In this document: positions 22,688 to 30,473 of the stretch, piece by piece | Layout of the letters: each line of letters starts with the position of its first letter | Numbering within the stretch: position 1 is the first letter of the stretch | NCBI GenBank assembly: GCA_025363355.1 | Contig: JANYEB010000122.1 | Coordinates: 1 to 39,065, forward strand | Origin: Chitinophagaceae bacterium | GTDB taxonomy: Bacteria > Bacteroidota > Bacteroidia > Chitinophagales > Chitinophagaceae | DNA: 39,065 nucleotides | Direction of reading: 5' to 3' | Program-made: the position numbers and the translations under genes | Notes under the pieces: model-generated | What the model was told of the DNA's origin: nothing | The model's database searches: none | What the model saw: only the letters and a program-made list of their open reading frames with translations

Positions 22688-24001
22688 ATGACAATTATTT
22701 TTCAAATATTATTCATACTCATTCTTTCTGTTGGAACATTTTTGTTCTATAAAAAAGCAGCTGAAATTCGTAGAAATATTTTGCTAGGGAAAGATGAAAA
22801 TTTTGGTGACAACAAAGCAGAGCGTTGGAAGAATCTTGTTTTATTGGCTTTAGGTCAAAAGAAAATGTTCAAGAATCCTCTAGTAGCTATTATGCACTTG
22901 ATTATTTATTTAGGTTTTATTATCATTAATATTGAAGTGCTTGAAATCGTTATTGATGGCATCACTGGCAAGCACAGAATTTTTGCTCAACTAATACCCT
23001 CATCACTGTATTCTTTTCTAATTAATTTCTTTGAAATATTGGCTTTTGGTGTATTTGCAGTGTGTGTTGTTTTTTTTATTAGAAGAAATGTTATCAAACT
23101 AAAACGCTTTGCTAGCAACGATTTGGCAGGATTTCCCAAAAGCGATGCAAATTATATTCTTATCACAGAAATTGTGTTAATGTCTTTGTTTTTAACAATG
23201 AATACTTGTGATACGATTTTGCAACAAAGAGGAGTTGAACATTATATTCTAACAGGAGATTTTGTTATATCATCTCATTTGCAATTTATTTTTAATGGGC
23301 TTGGTACAGGTTCTTTGGAAGTACTTGAAAGAGTTTGTTGGTGGATGCATATACTAGGAATATTTGCCTTTTTAAATTACTTACCTTACAGCAAACATTT
23401 GCACGTTTTATTAGCTTTTCCAAATGCTTATTATGCACGACTTCAACCTCAAGGCACAATGAAAAATATGCCAGCAATTCAGAATGAAGTATTGTATGCA
23501 ATGCAGCCAGAATTAGCCCCAATAGATGCTGCTGCTCCTGCAAGTTTTGGTGCAAAAGATGTGTTTGATTTAAGTTGGAAAAATTTGCTAGATGCTTATA
23601 GTTGCACAGAGTGTGGAAGATGCACTGATGCTTGTCCTGCAAACATAACTGGCAAACTTTTAAGCCCTAGATCTATAATGATGAAAACTAGAGATAGACT
23701 AGAAGAAATTGGCAAAAACATTAACATAAATAAAGAGTTTATTCAAGATGAAAAATCTTTATTGCATAACTATATTTCTGTTGAGGAATTAAGAGCCTGT
23801 ACAACTTGTAATGCTTGTGTAGAAGCTTGCCCAGTAAGCATCTCACCATTAGAAATTATTGTTGAATTGAGAAGGAGTTTGGTAATGGAAGAAAGTAATT
23901 CCCCACAAGAATGGAATGGAATGTTTAGCAATATTGAAAACAATTTTGCACCTTGGAAATTTAGTCCAGATGAAAGAGATAAATGGACTGAAACTAATTA
24001 A
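22688..24001 (+). CDS. Membrane cytochrome-b-like / bis-4Fe-4S protein (HdrE/NarI-like domain fused to ferredoxin domain)
   Basis: 437-residue fusion. The N-terminal half (about 1-240) has five or so transmembrane helices with histidines placed like haem b ligands: His70 in AIMHLIIYLG, and His221, His237 and His239 in WWMHILGIFAFLNYLPYSKHLH. The C-terminal half carries two classical 4Fe-4S motifs, Cys306/309/312/316 (CTECGRCTDACP) and Cys371/374/377/381 (CTTCNACVEACP). This is the membrane/HdrC-like part of heterodisulfide-reductase-type oxidoreductases. The CCG cluster domain usually found with it is absent here. A stand-alone CCG protein exists at 4461-5183. Electron transfer between a soluble donor (perhaps EtfAB) and menaquinone is a reasonable inference. 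Terminator follows at 24015. Confidence 0.82.
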   Translation: MTIIFQILFILILSVGTFLFYKKAAEIRRNILLGKDENFGDNKAERWKNLVLLALGQKKMFKNPLVAIMHLIIYLGFIIINIEVLEIVIDGITGKHRIFAQLIPSSLYSFLINFFEILAFGVFAVCVVFFIRRNVIKLKRFASNDLAGFPKSDANYILITEIVLMSLFLTMNTCDTILQQRGVEHYILTGDFVISSHLQFIFNGLGTGSLEVLERVCWWMHILGIFAFLNYLPYSKHLHVLLAFPNAYYARLQPQGTMKNMPAIQNEVLYAMQPELAPIDAAAPASFGAKDVFDLSWKNLLDAYSCTECGRCTDACPANITGKLLSPRSIMMKTRDRLEEIGKNININKEFIQDEKSLLHNYISVEELRACTTCNACVEACPVSISPLEIIVELRRSLVMEESNSPQEWNGMFSNIENNFAPWKFSPDERDKWTETN

Positions 24002-24014
24002 TAATATTTTGTTG

Positions 24015-24044
24015 AAAGATGCTTTAGTTAAGCATCTTTTTTTA
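24015..24044 (+). terminator. Intrinsic terminator of the folB run
   Basis: AAAGATGCTT (24015-24024), 5-base loop, AAGCATCTTT (24030-24039) and a T-run, 14 bases after the stop codon. Confidence 0.85.
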
Positions 24045-24113
24045 TTATTTTTTTTGAATTAAATAATACACTTGCAAAGTTCAAACACCACTATTTTTGT
24101 TCAATAAATTTCT

Positions 24114-24920
24114 ATGACACCATTTTCTAATAAAGTTATTGTAGTTACAGGAGGCTCTGATGGAATAGGAAAAGCATTGGTAGAAGCTTTCCTAAAATTA
24201 GATGCTAAAGTTGCCACTTGTGGAAGAAACCACGATAAATTATATCAACTTCAACAACAAAATGCAGGCAAATCTCTTTTAGTTCATACAGCCGATGTGA
24301 GTAAAGAACAAGAGTGTGAAAACTTTATAAAAATGGTTGTTGATGCCTTTGGAACTATTGATATACTTATTAATAATGCAGGTATTTCAATGCGTTCGAT
24401 GTTTGCAGATGTTGAGCTAGATACTTTACGAAAAGTGATGGATATTAACTTTTGGGGAACTGTTTATTGCACCAAATTTTCTTTGCCATATATCATCAAA
24501 AATAAAGGAACAATCGTTGGTGTTTCTTCTATTGCTGGCTACAGAGGTTTGCCAGGAAGAAGTGGCTATTCTGCAAGTAAATTTGCTGTTAATGGTTGGT
24601 TAGAAGCAATACGTACAGAGCTTTTAGATACTGGCGTGAATGTAATGTGGGTTTGCCCTGGATTTACAAGCTCAAACATTAGAAATGCAGCATTAAATAA
24701 AGATGGAAAAGCACAAGGAGAAAGCCCTTTAGATGAAGGCAGTTTAATGACATCTGAAGAATGTGCAAATCATATCATCAAATCAATCATCAAAAGAAAA
24801 AGAACATTGGTATTAACTTTCACAGGAAAAAGAACAGTTTTTATGAACAAGTTTTTTCCTACGTTAGCAGATAAATTGGTACATAAATTTTTCTTTAAAA
24901 ATGGAGTATTAGTGAAATAA
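24114..24920 (+). CDS. SDR-family NAD(P)-dependent oxidoreductase
   Basis: Classical short-chain dehydrogenase, 268 residues. It has the cofactor motif TGGSDGIG (12-19), NNAG (87-90), and the catalytic Ser139 (VSSIAGYRG), Tyr152 and Lys156 (GYSASK). The C-terminal extension with KRKRTLVLTFTGKRTVFMNKFFPTLADKLVHKFF resembles membrane-associated SDRs of the DHRS7/DltE type. The substrate is unknown; a lipid or ketoacyl substrate is possible. It starts a plus-strand run of four genes (SDR, SAM hydroxide adenosyltransferase, lipoprotein, fluC) with gaps of 22, 9 and 9 bases, so co-transcription is likely though the functions look unrelated. Confidence 0.87.
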   Translation: MTPFSNKVIVVTGGSDGIGKALVEAFLKLDAKVATCGRNHDKLYQLQQQNAGKSLLVHTADVSKEQECENFIKMVVDAFGTIDILINNAGISMRSMFADVELDTLRKVMDINFWGTVYCTKFSLPYIIKNKGTIVGVSSIAGYRGLPGRSGYSASKFAVNGWLEAIRTELLDTGVNVMWVCPGFTSSNIRNAALNKDGKAQGESPLDEGSLMTSEECANHIIKSIIKRKRTLVLTFTGKRTVFMNKFFPTLADKLVHKFFFKNGVLVK

Positions 24921-24942
24921 ATTTCACACAAAAAATTACTGA

Positions 24943-25767
24943 ATGGCAATTGTTACACTTTCAACAGATATAGGTCAACAAGATTACATTGTTGGAGCCA
25001 TCAAGGGGCAGTTATTATCATATAATCAAAGTTTGAATATTGTAGATATTAGTCATTATTTATCTCAATCAAATTTTCCTGAAGCTGCATATATATGTAG
25101 CAATGCATTCCAGCATTTTCCTAAAAACACTATTCACATTGTTTTGCTACACTTCTTTGAGAATAAAGTAAATCACTTGCTTGTTGCAGAGCATAAAGGC
25201 CAATTTATCATTTGTGCAGATAATGGTATTTTAATGATGATAACGAATGAGCGACCATCAAAAGTTCATAAAATATCATTTTCTAATTCAAAAACTTTTC
25301 TTGAAACAACAAACCTAATTGCACAAAATGTGAATGAATTAAGCAAATGTTTTAGCATTGATACAATTGGAGAAATATTTACAGAATATTTAACGAAACT
25401 GCCTTTGCAGCCAACGATATCAAACAATTGGATTAAGGGACAGATTATTTTTATAGATAATTTTGAAAACGTAGTCATCAATATTACCAAACCCATTTTT
25501 GAAGAGCAACGTAAAGGGAGGCGTTTCAATATTGTATTAAAAAGAAACGAGGTTATTGAAGATTTAAGCGATAATTATTTATCTGTTGGGGAAGGAGAAA
25601 AAATTGCTTGGTTTAATAGTGCAGGCTATCTTGAATTGGCAGTAAATAAAGGAAATATGGCTGGTCTTTTTGGTTTGCAAGGATTCAGCGAGATTAATTA
25701 TAAAGAAGGAAAATCTATGCAGAATAAACTGTTTTATTCAACAGCAACTATCTTCTTTGAAGATTAA
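24943..25767 (+). CDS. S-adenosyl-L-methionine hydroxide adenosyltransferase (SAM hydrolase) family protein
   Basis: 274-residue member of the family related to fluorinase and chlorinase; most bacterial members hydrolyse SAM to adenosine and methionine. The N-terminus TLSTDIGQQDYIVGAIKGQL (5-24) is the family's SAM-binding start. FICADNGILMMI near 89-100 and the C-terminal FNSAGYLELAVNKGNMAGLFGL segment (about 225-246) are also typical. There is no sign that it is a halogenase. The biological reason for SAM hydrolysis is unclear. It lies 22 bases after the SDR gene and 9 before a lipoprotein gene. Confidence 0.87.
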   Translation: MAIVTLSTDIGQQDYIVGAIKGQLLSYNQSLNIVDISHYLSQSNFPEAAYICSNAFQHFPKNTIHIVLLHFFENKVNHLLVAEHKGQFIICADNGILMMITNERPSKVHKISFSNSKTFLETTNLIAQNVNELSKCFSIDTIGEIFTEYLTKLPLQPTISNNWIKGQIIFIDNFENVVINITKPIFEEQRKGRRFNIVLKRNEVIEDLSDNYLSVGEGEKIAWFNSAGYLELAVNKGNMAGLFGLQGFSEINYKEGKSMQNKLFYSTATIFFED

Positions 25768-25776
25768 ATTTATATC

Positions 25777-26148
25777 ATGAAATATTTGTTTTGCTTTATC
25801 ATATTAATGTCTTGTGGCAACAAGCAATATCAACCAGCAGAAGATGCTTTAGATGCTGCAAGAGAGTTTAAAAGTGCTTGCTTAAAAGGAGATTTTAAAA
25901 AGGCTAAATTTTACATAGTTCAAAATCAAAAAAATAAAAACCTAATTTTTAATATTTCCGATGAATATTTTAAAAATACAGAAGCTCAAAAACGCGAGTT
26001 AGCCAATGCTTCGCTTAGAATTATATCAACCAAAGAAATTGATTCAGTTTCCTCTCAAATTGTTCTCAGTAGTTCTTATGATAAGAGTATTGATACTTTT
26101 TTTGCCATTAAGGAAAATAACGTTTGGCTTGTAGATTTCAAAAAATAA
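25777..26148 (+). CDS. Small lipoprotein, DUF4878/NTF2-like
   Basis: 123 residues. The N-terminus MKYLFCFIILMSCGN ends in a lipobox (LMS-Cys13), so the mature protein should be lipid-anchored in the envelope. The body (EDALDAAREFKSACLKGDFKKAKFYIVQ and the C-terminal FFAIKENNVWLVDFKK) looks like the NTF2-like DUF4878 fold: a helical start, then strands ending in a tryptophan-containing 'W-x-V-D-F' edge. Function unknown. It is in a tight run between the SAM hydrolase and fluC. Confidence 0.72.
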   Translation: MKYLFCFIILMSCGNKQYQPAEDALDAAREFKSACLKGDFKKAKFYIVQNQKNKNLIFNISDEYFKNTEAQKRELANASLRIISTKEIDSVSSQIVLSSSYDKSIDTFFAIKENNVWLVDFKK

Positions 26149-26157
26149 AACTATTCT

Positions 26158-26529
26158 ATGCTACGAAATATTTTATTTGTTGCTTTTGGTGGCTCAATTG
26201 GAAGTGTTTTTCGTTATTTAATGGGATTGTTTATTACTACAAAAAAAATTCCAGCGGCAACTTTTGCAGTTAATATTTTGGGTAGTTTTTTAATAGGGTT
26301 GTTAATGGGCTATATAATTAAACAAACTAACGCTCAAACTTGGCAACTGCTATTGGTTACAGGTTTCTGTGGCGGTTTTACAACCTTTTCTACATTCAGC
26401 TGGGATGTTATTGTAATGCTGCAACAGCAGCGATATTCAACAGCATTTTTTTATATCATAGCCACACTTCTATGTGGTGTTGTATTTACTTTTTTAGGAT
26501 TGGAACTAGCAAAGTATTTGAACCAATAA
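26158..26529 (+). CDS. crcB: Fluoride-specific ion channel Fluc/CrcB
   Basis: Dual-topology dimeric channel that expels fluoride from the cytoplasm. The 123-residue protein has four hydrophobic helices and the family signatures GGSIGSVFRYL (11-21), NILGSFLIGLL (39-49) and GFCGGFTTFSTFS (69-81), which hold the fluoride-coordinating phenylalanines and Na+-binding loop. It is single copy, consistent with a homodimer. It lies 9 bases after the lipoprotein gene; no fluoride riboswitch is visible in that short gap, so fluoride control here would have to act further upstream or not exist. Confidence 0.95.
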   Translation: MLRNILFVAFGGSIGSVFRYLMGLFITTKKIPAATFAVNILGSFLIGLLMGYIIKQTNAQTWQLLLVTGFCGGFTTFSTFSWDVIVMLQQQRYSTAFFYIIATLLCGVVFTFLGLELAKYLNQ

Positions 26530-26597
26530 TTACAAGAAACACCTTAGACAACTACAGTGTGTTGATAAAATTGCTTTACTAACTAATTTTAGCGTAA

Positions 26598-26605
26598 TAC
26601 TTTTG
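26598..26605 (+). promoter_or_regulatory. Promoter -7 element of the small gene at 26625
   Basis: TACTTTTG matches TAnnTTTG exactly, 19 bases before an ATG. No -33 element at the usual spacing. Confidence 0.45.
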
Positions 26606-26624
26606 TAAAAACAAATCCCAATCT

Positions 26625-26717
26625 ATGAAAAAGCACGTTCCTGCTATTAAAGTTGTGTTCTGGACAATCTTCATTCTATCTATTGCCTTTATTCGTTGTA
26701 ACAAACCCTATTTGTAG
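26625..26717 (+). CDS. Predicted 30-residue membrane protein
   Basis: Short ORF encoding MKKHVPAIKVVFWTIFIL plus SIAFIRCNKPYL: basic N-terminus, one hydrophobic helix (about residues 8-24), short polar tail with a cysteine. An exact -7 promoter element lies 19 bases before the ATG, which supports independent expression. It is followed by a weak stem CAAGT-AAAAA-ACTTG (26728-26742) without a T-run. I do not recognise the protein. It lies between fluC and the terminator of tRNA-Lys. It may be real but very short frames occur by chance. Confidence 0.45.
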   Translation: MKKHVPAIKVVFWTIFILSIAFIRCNKPYL

Positions 26718-26773
26718 TAGTTATTGCAAGTAAAAAACTTGATAAGGTAATTTATGTATGAATTGATACAAAC

Positions 26774-26806
26774 AAAAAAGCTACAAATAAATTTGTAGCT
26801 TTTTTT
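26774..26806 (-). terminator. Intrinsic terminator after tRNA-Lys (bidirectional)
   Basis: AAAAAAGCTACAAAT / ATTTGTAGCTTTTTT forms a perfect 15-bp stem with a 2-base centre (effective loop larger). It begins 2 bases after the tRNA 3' end on the minus strand and could also stop plus-strand transcription from fluC. Confidence 0.88.
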
Positions 26807-26807
26807 G

Positions 26808-26880
26808 TGATCCCGCTGGGACTCGGACCCAGGGCCCCATCATTAAAAGTGATGTGCTCTACCAACTGAGCTACGAGATC
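26808..26880 (-). tRNA. tRNA-Lys (anticodon TTT)
   Basis: 73-nt cloverleaf on the minus strand. Acceptor GATCTCG pairs with CGGGATC, with a T-G pair, and the discriminator is A. D-arm GCTCAGTTGGTAGAGC, anticodon loop CTTTTAA, T-loop TCCGAGTCC. CCA is not encoded. Confidence 0.96.
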
Positions 26881-26901
26881 ATTCCCCTTTTTTTCGGAGT
26901 G

Positions 26902-26932
26902 CAAAAATAGGAGTAAAATGTTATTAGCCAAA
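26902..26932 (-). promoter_or_regulatory. Consensus promoter of tRNA-Lys
   Basis: TTTG (26932-26929), exactly 19 bases, TATTTTTG (26909-26902). Both elements and the spacing match the Bacteroidota consensus. The -7 element ends 21 bases before the tRNA 5' end. Confidence 0.75.
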
Positions 26933-26959
26933 TATTTTAAAAATTATTTTTATAAAATA

Positions 26960-28681
26960 TTAATCTTCTCTATACTCAGATATTATTTTACCCCAACTAT
27001 ACTTACCAATTGTACTAAATAAAAAGTAGGTGGCAGCTAATGAAATAGGTATAAGAACAAGTACTAGCCAAGTATGTGGATATATAAAAAAATGAATTAC
27101 ACCAACAGAACCACCAATAATCATCATTAAAAAGTTTTTAATTACTGATAAAAAATTGGGTTTGTATATGGTTGTAGAGAATGGTAAATATTTAACAGAA
27201 GACATTGACATAATTGTTATAATGAATAACTGATTACTTATTGCCAAAATCATATTGGGAATAACCGAAAAGCCAATAAAACCAGTTGATGCAAGTAATG
27301 CAACAGTTGCAAGAGGAAAAAAGAACATTACTGTTACTGCTTTAATAGAACCAGCAATGATTTCTCCAGGTTTAGAAATAGGTGTTATAAAATATATCCA
27401 AGCTGCTTTGTATTTGTCACTCATTACAATGCCACCTAAAGCAGTTAATATCATTAAACTTGAAAAATAAATTATTAGTAAAATAAATATTCTGCCAGAT
27501 GATGTTTGACTAGCAATTGCAGCACTCATTTCTGATAAACTAACTTTTTTCTCTCTAAATAGCATCATAAAGATTATCACAATCATATATCCAATACCAG
27601 GATATACTTTCATTTTAAAATCTCTACTTCTCATCATCATTTTCCAAGTAAATAGAAAGCCCATTCTTTCTGTGCCAGACTTTGTTATCATTTTTGCCCA
27701 CCACTCACTGTAATTTTTTTTGCTAAAATTTTCTTTTGTTAGTTTAGGCTGATTTGTTTCTGCACTTCCAGATGTAATTAGAGTTAGTTTTTGATTAAAT
27801 GATGGGGCAAAATATTTTATAACAACCCATAATGATACAATTGGAGTTAAAACAGCTAGTAATATGCAAACAATACTTGTGCTGTTGAAACTTAATGTAT
27901 ATAGGCTATTCCACGCATTGGCAAACCAAAAAGTTGGTAGTAATTTAATCCATTTGTACTTACTGATATTAAAATCTCCATTTGATTTAGCAATCATTCG
28001 AGGTAGCACTTGCCATCCAGCATAAATACCAATTGCAAATGCAATTTGAATATAACTGATAATGTTTTTAAACTTTTCAGGCGTTGTGATTTTTAAAACT
28101 AGTAGGTAAAAAGCATTGATTAGAAAAACAGTAAATAGCGTTATTAAAACTACCAAAGGCGTAAATAAAAGCAAACCATGAAAGCCTTTTTGAACTGTAA
28201 TGAATATTGCAGTTGGAATGCTTAATGGCAAAACCATTTTACTGATGTGAATGATAATATGCAGCAGCCTTGAAAGTACAAATGTTCTGTCGTTCACAGG
28301 CTTGGGCAAGATGATAAAATTATCTCTTACATCTAATAAAACACTTGTAAAATCTGTAATAAGTGTTAATGATAGCAGCACAACAAACAGGGTAAAAAAT
28401 AAAGTAAGATTTGTTGTGTAATCATCACTCATTGTAAAAACCATTAAGTAAAATAAACCCATAAAAAGGGAAGATAACATTCCCCATAGTGTTGCATTGC
28501 TGATTTCTTTTTTGTTATTCTGTTGCTTACGCATTTGATGAAAAGAACTAGGTCGTCTATCATCCATTATTAGCTTAACAGTAAGTATAGCTTCTAAGTG
28601 CTGCATATTGCAGCCAAGTTTTTTATAAAAACTTTTAGGTAACAGAAATATGTATAGTAAAAATTTATTGAGCCAATTCAT
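26960..28681 (-). CDS. ABC-2-type transporter permease
   Basis: 573-residue polytopic membrane protein with roughly 10-12 hydrophobic segments, visible for example around residues 70-100 (MLSSLFMGLFYLMVFTMS), 105-125, 150-200 and in the last third. Conserved-looking stretches include DDRRPSSFHQMRKQQ near the N-terminus and SGTERMGFLFTWKMMMRSRDFKMKVYPGIGYM in the middle. It follows the ATPase gene by 2 bases on the same strand, so the two form an exporter. The size exceeds a single ABC-2 permease, suggesting that both half-permeases are in one chain. Substrate unknown. Confidence 0.75.
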   Translation of the reverse strand: MNWLNKFLLYIFLLPKSFYKKLGCNMQHLEAILTVKLIMDDRRPSSFHQMRKQQNNKKEISNATLWGMLSSLFMGLFYLMVFTMSDDYTTNLTLFFTLFVVLLSLTLITDFTSVLLDVRDNFIILPKPVNDRTFVLSRLLHIIIHISKMVLPLSIPTAIFITVQKGFHGLLLFTPLVVLITLFTVFLINAFYLLVLKITTPEKFKNIISYIQIAFAIGIYAGWQVLPRMIAKSNGDFNISKYKWIKLLPTFWFANAWNSLYTLSFNSTSIVCILLAVLTPIVSLWVVIKYFAPSFNQKLTLITSGSAETNQPKLTKENFSKKNYSEWWAKMITKSGTERMGFLFTWKMMMRSRDFKMKVYPGIGYMIVIIFMMLFREKKVSLSEMSAAIASQTSSGRIFILLIIYFSSLMILTALGGIVMSDKYKAAWIYFITPISKPGEIIAGSIKAVTVMFFFPLATVALLASTGFIGFSVIPNMILAISNQLFIITIMSMSSVKYLPFSTTIYKPNFLSVIKNFLMMIIGGSVGVIHFFIYPHTWLVLVLIPISLAATYFLFSTIGKYSWGKIISEYRED

Positions 28682-28683
28682 TA

Positions 28684-29463
28684 TTAAAGATTTTGTTTAA
28701 AAGCATTCATTAATTTATCTGCTGCATTACCTAAATCTTCTTTAGAAGTTAGTTGAGCAAATATGTTCTCTAAACTGTTGTTACCTTGCTGTTGTTGCAG
28801 CTCTTCAAAAGTTCCATTAGCAATAACAGTTCCTTCATTAATTAAAACAATTTTATCACTTACTTTTTCAACCACATCCATCATGTGGCTACAATAAAAA
28901 ATAGTTTTGCCATCCTTTGCTAGCTTACTAATTAAGTCTTTAATGATTATAACACTATTTGCATCAAGTCCACTTAAAGGCTCATCTAAAATAATAATAT
29001 CTGGGTTGTGTAATAAGCCAGATGTTATTAAAACTTTTTGTTTCATTCCTTTGCTAAATGTATCCATTCTTTGGTGAATGTTACCTTCAAGCCCAAATGC
29101 AGCAAGCATTGTGTGCATTCTGTCTTCAATAATATTACTAGGCAAATTGTATAATTCTCCCATAATATTTAAAAATTCATTAGGTGTTAAAACATCATAC
29201 AGTTCTGCTAATTCTGGCACATAACCAATAACACTTTTTACTTCAACAGGGTTTTTATTTACATCATAACCTTTAATAATTGCTTCTCCCTGAAAATCAC
29301 TTATCAAGCCACAAAGAATTTTAACAGTAGTACTTTTACCTGCCCCATTGGGGCCAATATATCCAATAACCTGACCAGGATATATATCAAGATTAATGTT
29401 TTTCAAAACTGCTTTAGTGCCGTAGTTTTTATAAATATTTTTCAAAGAAATGATGGGTTGCAT
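28684..29463 (-). CDS. ABC transporter ATP-binding protein (ABC-2 exporter type)
   Basis: 259-residue nucleotide-binding subunit. Walker A is GPNGAGKS (37-44); VIGYVPELAELYDVLTPNEFL holds the Q-loop region (with Glu instead of the usual Gln: PELAELYD); the signature is FSKGMKQKV; Walker B is PDIIILDEP with the D-loop LSGLDAN; the switch His is in YCSHMMDVVEK. This type (CcmA/NatA-like) pairs with ABC-2 permeases, and the permease gene follows after 2 bases. Possible roles include export of lipids, ions or peptides, or maintenance of membrane composition; nothing nearby decides. Divergent from the exported protein gene at 29571. Confidence 0.88.
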   Translation of the reverse strand: MQPIISLKNIYKNYGTKAVLKNINLDIYPGQVIGYIGPNGAGKSTTVKILCGLISDFQGEAIIKGYDVNKNPVEVKSVIGYVPELAELYDVLTPNEFLNIMGELYNLPSNIIEDRMHTMLAAFGLEGNIHQRMDTFSKGMKQKVLITSGLLHNPDIIILDEPLSGLDANSVIIIKDLISKLAKDGKTIFYCSHMMDVVEKVSDKIVLINEGTVIANGTFEELQQQQGNNSLENIFAQLTSKEDLGNAADKLMNAFKQNL

Positions 29464-29570
29464 TGCTATTATTATTTGTTGTAAAGATGTAATATTTTAT
29501 CATTCACTAAAAACATTCATTTCTCTTTTTTTTAATGGTATATTTACTTGCAGTTTTTGCAATAAATTAA

Positions 29571-30473
29571 ATGATGAACTTCTTGGTAAAATATTTTCTA
29601 GTCTTTTTTTTGTGTATCGCCTTTAGCAGTGTTTCAAATGCTCAAAAATCTGTTTCACTAAATCCTCAACAAATTAGTGCTTTAGCTTATCTTGATAGTG
29701 TAGGCAAAGTTGATTCAAGTATTTACTGGCCTAATATCAAGCCCAAACTCTTCATTCAAAATATTCGAAAAAATATTATCAGCCCAACATTTATATATGC
29801 TGGTTCTAACACAAATTTTTGTGGCTATGCAGCTTTAAGTTATAGTTGTATTAGCACATATCCTTTGCGTTATACCAAGTTTATAATTGAGCTGTATAAA
29901 AATGGTAAAGCAGATTTTCGAAAGGTTCATTTCAATCCATCCGATAAAGTAAAACAGGCAACTGGCCAGTTGAAATTTAAAGGAGAATTAGATATTAATC
30001 ACGCAGATCAAATGTGGTATATGTCGTTGGCAGATAACTTTAAAGGCTATATAAATTGGTTGAGTTTAACTTATGGTCCAGGTAAAGAAAATGTGCTTTG
30101 GCCATCTACAAATTTTGCAAAATTTAACAGAATGCTCAGGCGTATTTGTGATTATAAAGTTGATGCAGTTGGCTCTGATTTAATTAGACCAATTTTTAGC
30201 GATATAACTGCTTTTTTAAATCAAAAACTTGCTGAAAATCATCAAGTGTTTTTGTTTCTTAATAATGCTATTCTTCACAAAAGCAATCATAATAAAGTTA
30301 AGTTCCGATTTCCAACACACTATGTTGTTCTCTTCAGTATCACAGAAAGTGCTGGTATGACTAATTTAACCTATTGGGATTATGGTTTTAAAACATTGTT
30401 GCAATTACCAACAGAAACGTTTAAGGATATTCTTTTTGGTGTAACGTGGTGTAATAAAAAAGCAGAGGAATGA
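29571..30473 (+). CDS. Exported protein with possible papain/C39-like cysteine peptidase motifs
   Basis: 300 residues with a signal peptide (about 1-24, hydrophobic core FLVFFLCIAFSS, cleavage near SNA-QK). I do not recognise a named family. Three segments have the order and look of a papain-fold cysteine peptidase: Cys84 in TNFCGYAAL (81-89), similar to the C39 'CGPAAL' start; His250 in PTHYVVLFSI (248-257), like the 'GHYVVV' histidine strand; and Asp270 in YWDYG, like the following acidic residue. Between them is a long helical insert (about 105-230). It overlaps the next gene by 4 bases (ATGA), implying coupled expression with a lipoprotein. It could equally be an inactive relative; catalytic function is inferred. 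Confidence 0.55.
   Translation: MMNFLVKYFLVFFLCIAFSSVSNAQKSVSLNPQQISALAYLDSVGKVDSSIYWPNIKPKLFIQNIRKNIISPTFIYAGSNTNFCGYAALSYSCISTYPLRYTKFIIELYKNGKADFRKVHFNPSDKVKQATGQLKFKGELDINHADQMWYMSLADNFKGYINWLSLTYGPGKENVLWPSTNFAKFNRMLRRICDYKVDAVGSDLIRPIFSDITAFLNQKLAENHQVFLFLNNAILHKSNHNKVKFRFPTHYVVLFSITESAGMTNLTYWDYGFKTLLQLPTETFKDILFGVTWCNKKAEE

Noticed and set aside
24943-25767. Assignment as a SAM-dependent fluorinase or chlorinase
   Set aside because: The family is shared, but nothing in sequence or neighbourhood points to halogenation; the adjacent fluoride channel is two genes away and crcB is widespread.
26148-26158. Fluoride riboswitch before crcB
   Set aside because: Only 9 bases separate crcB from the preceding gene, too short for the aptamer.
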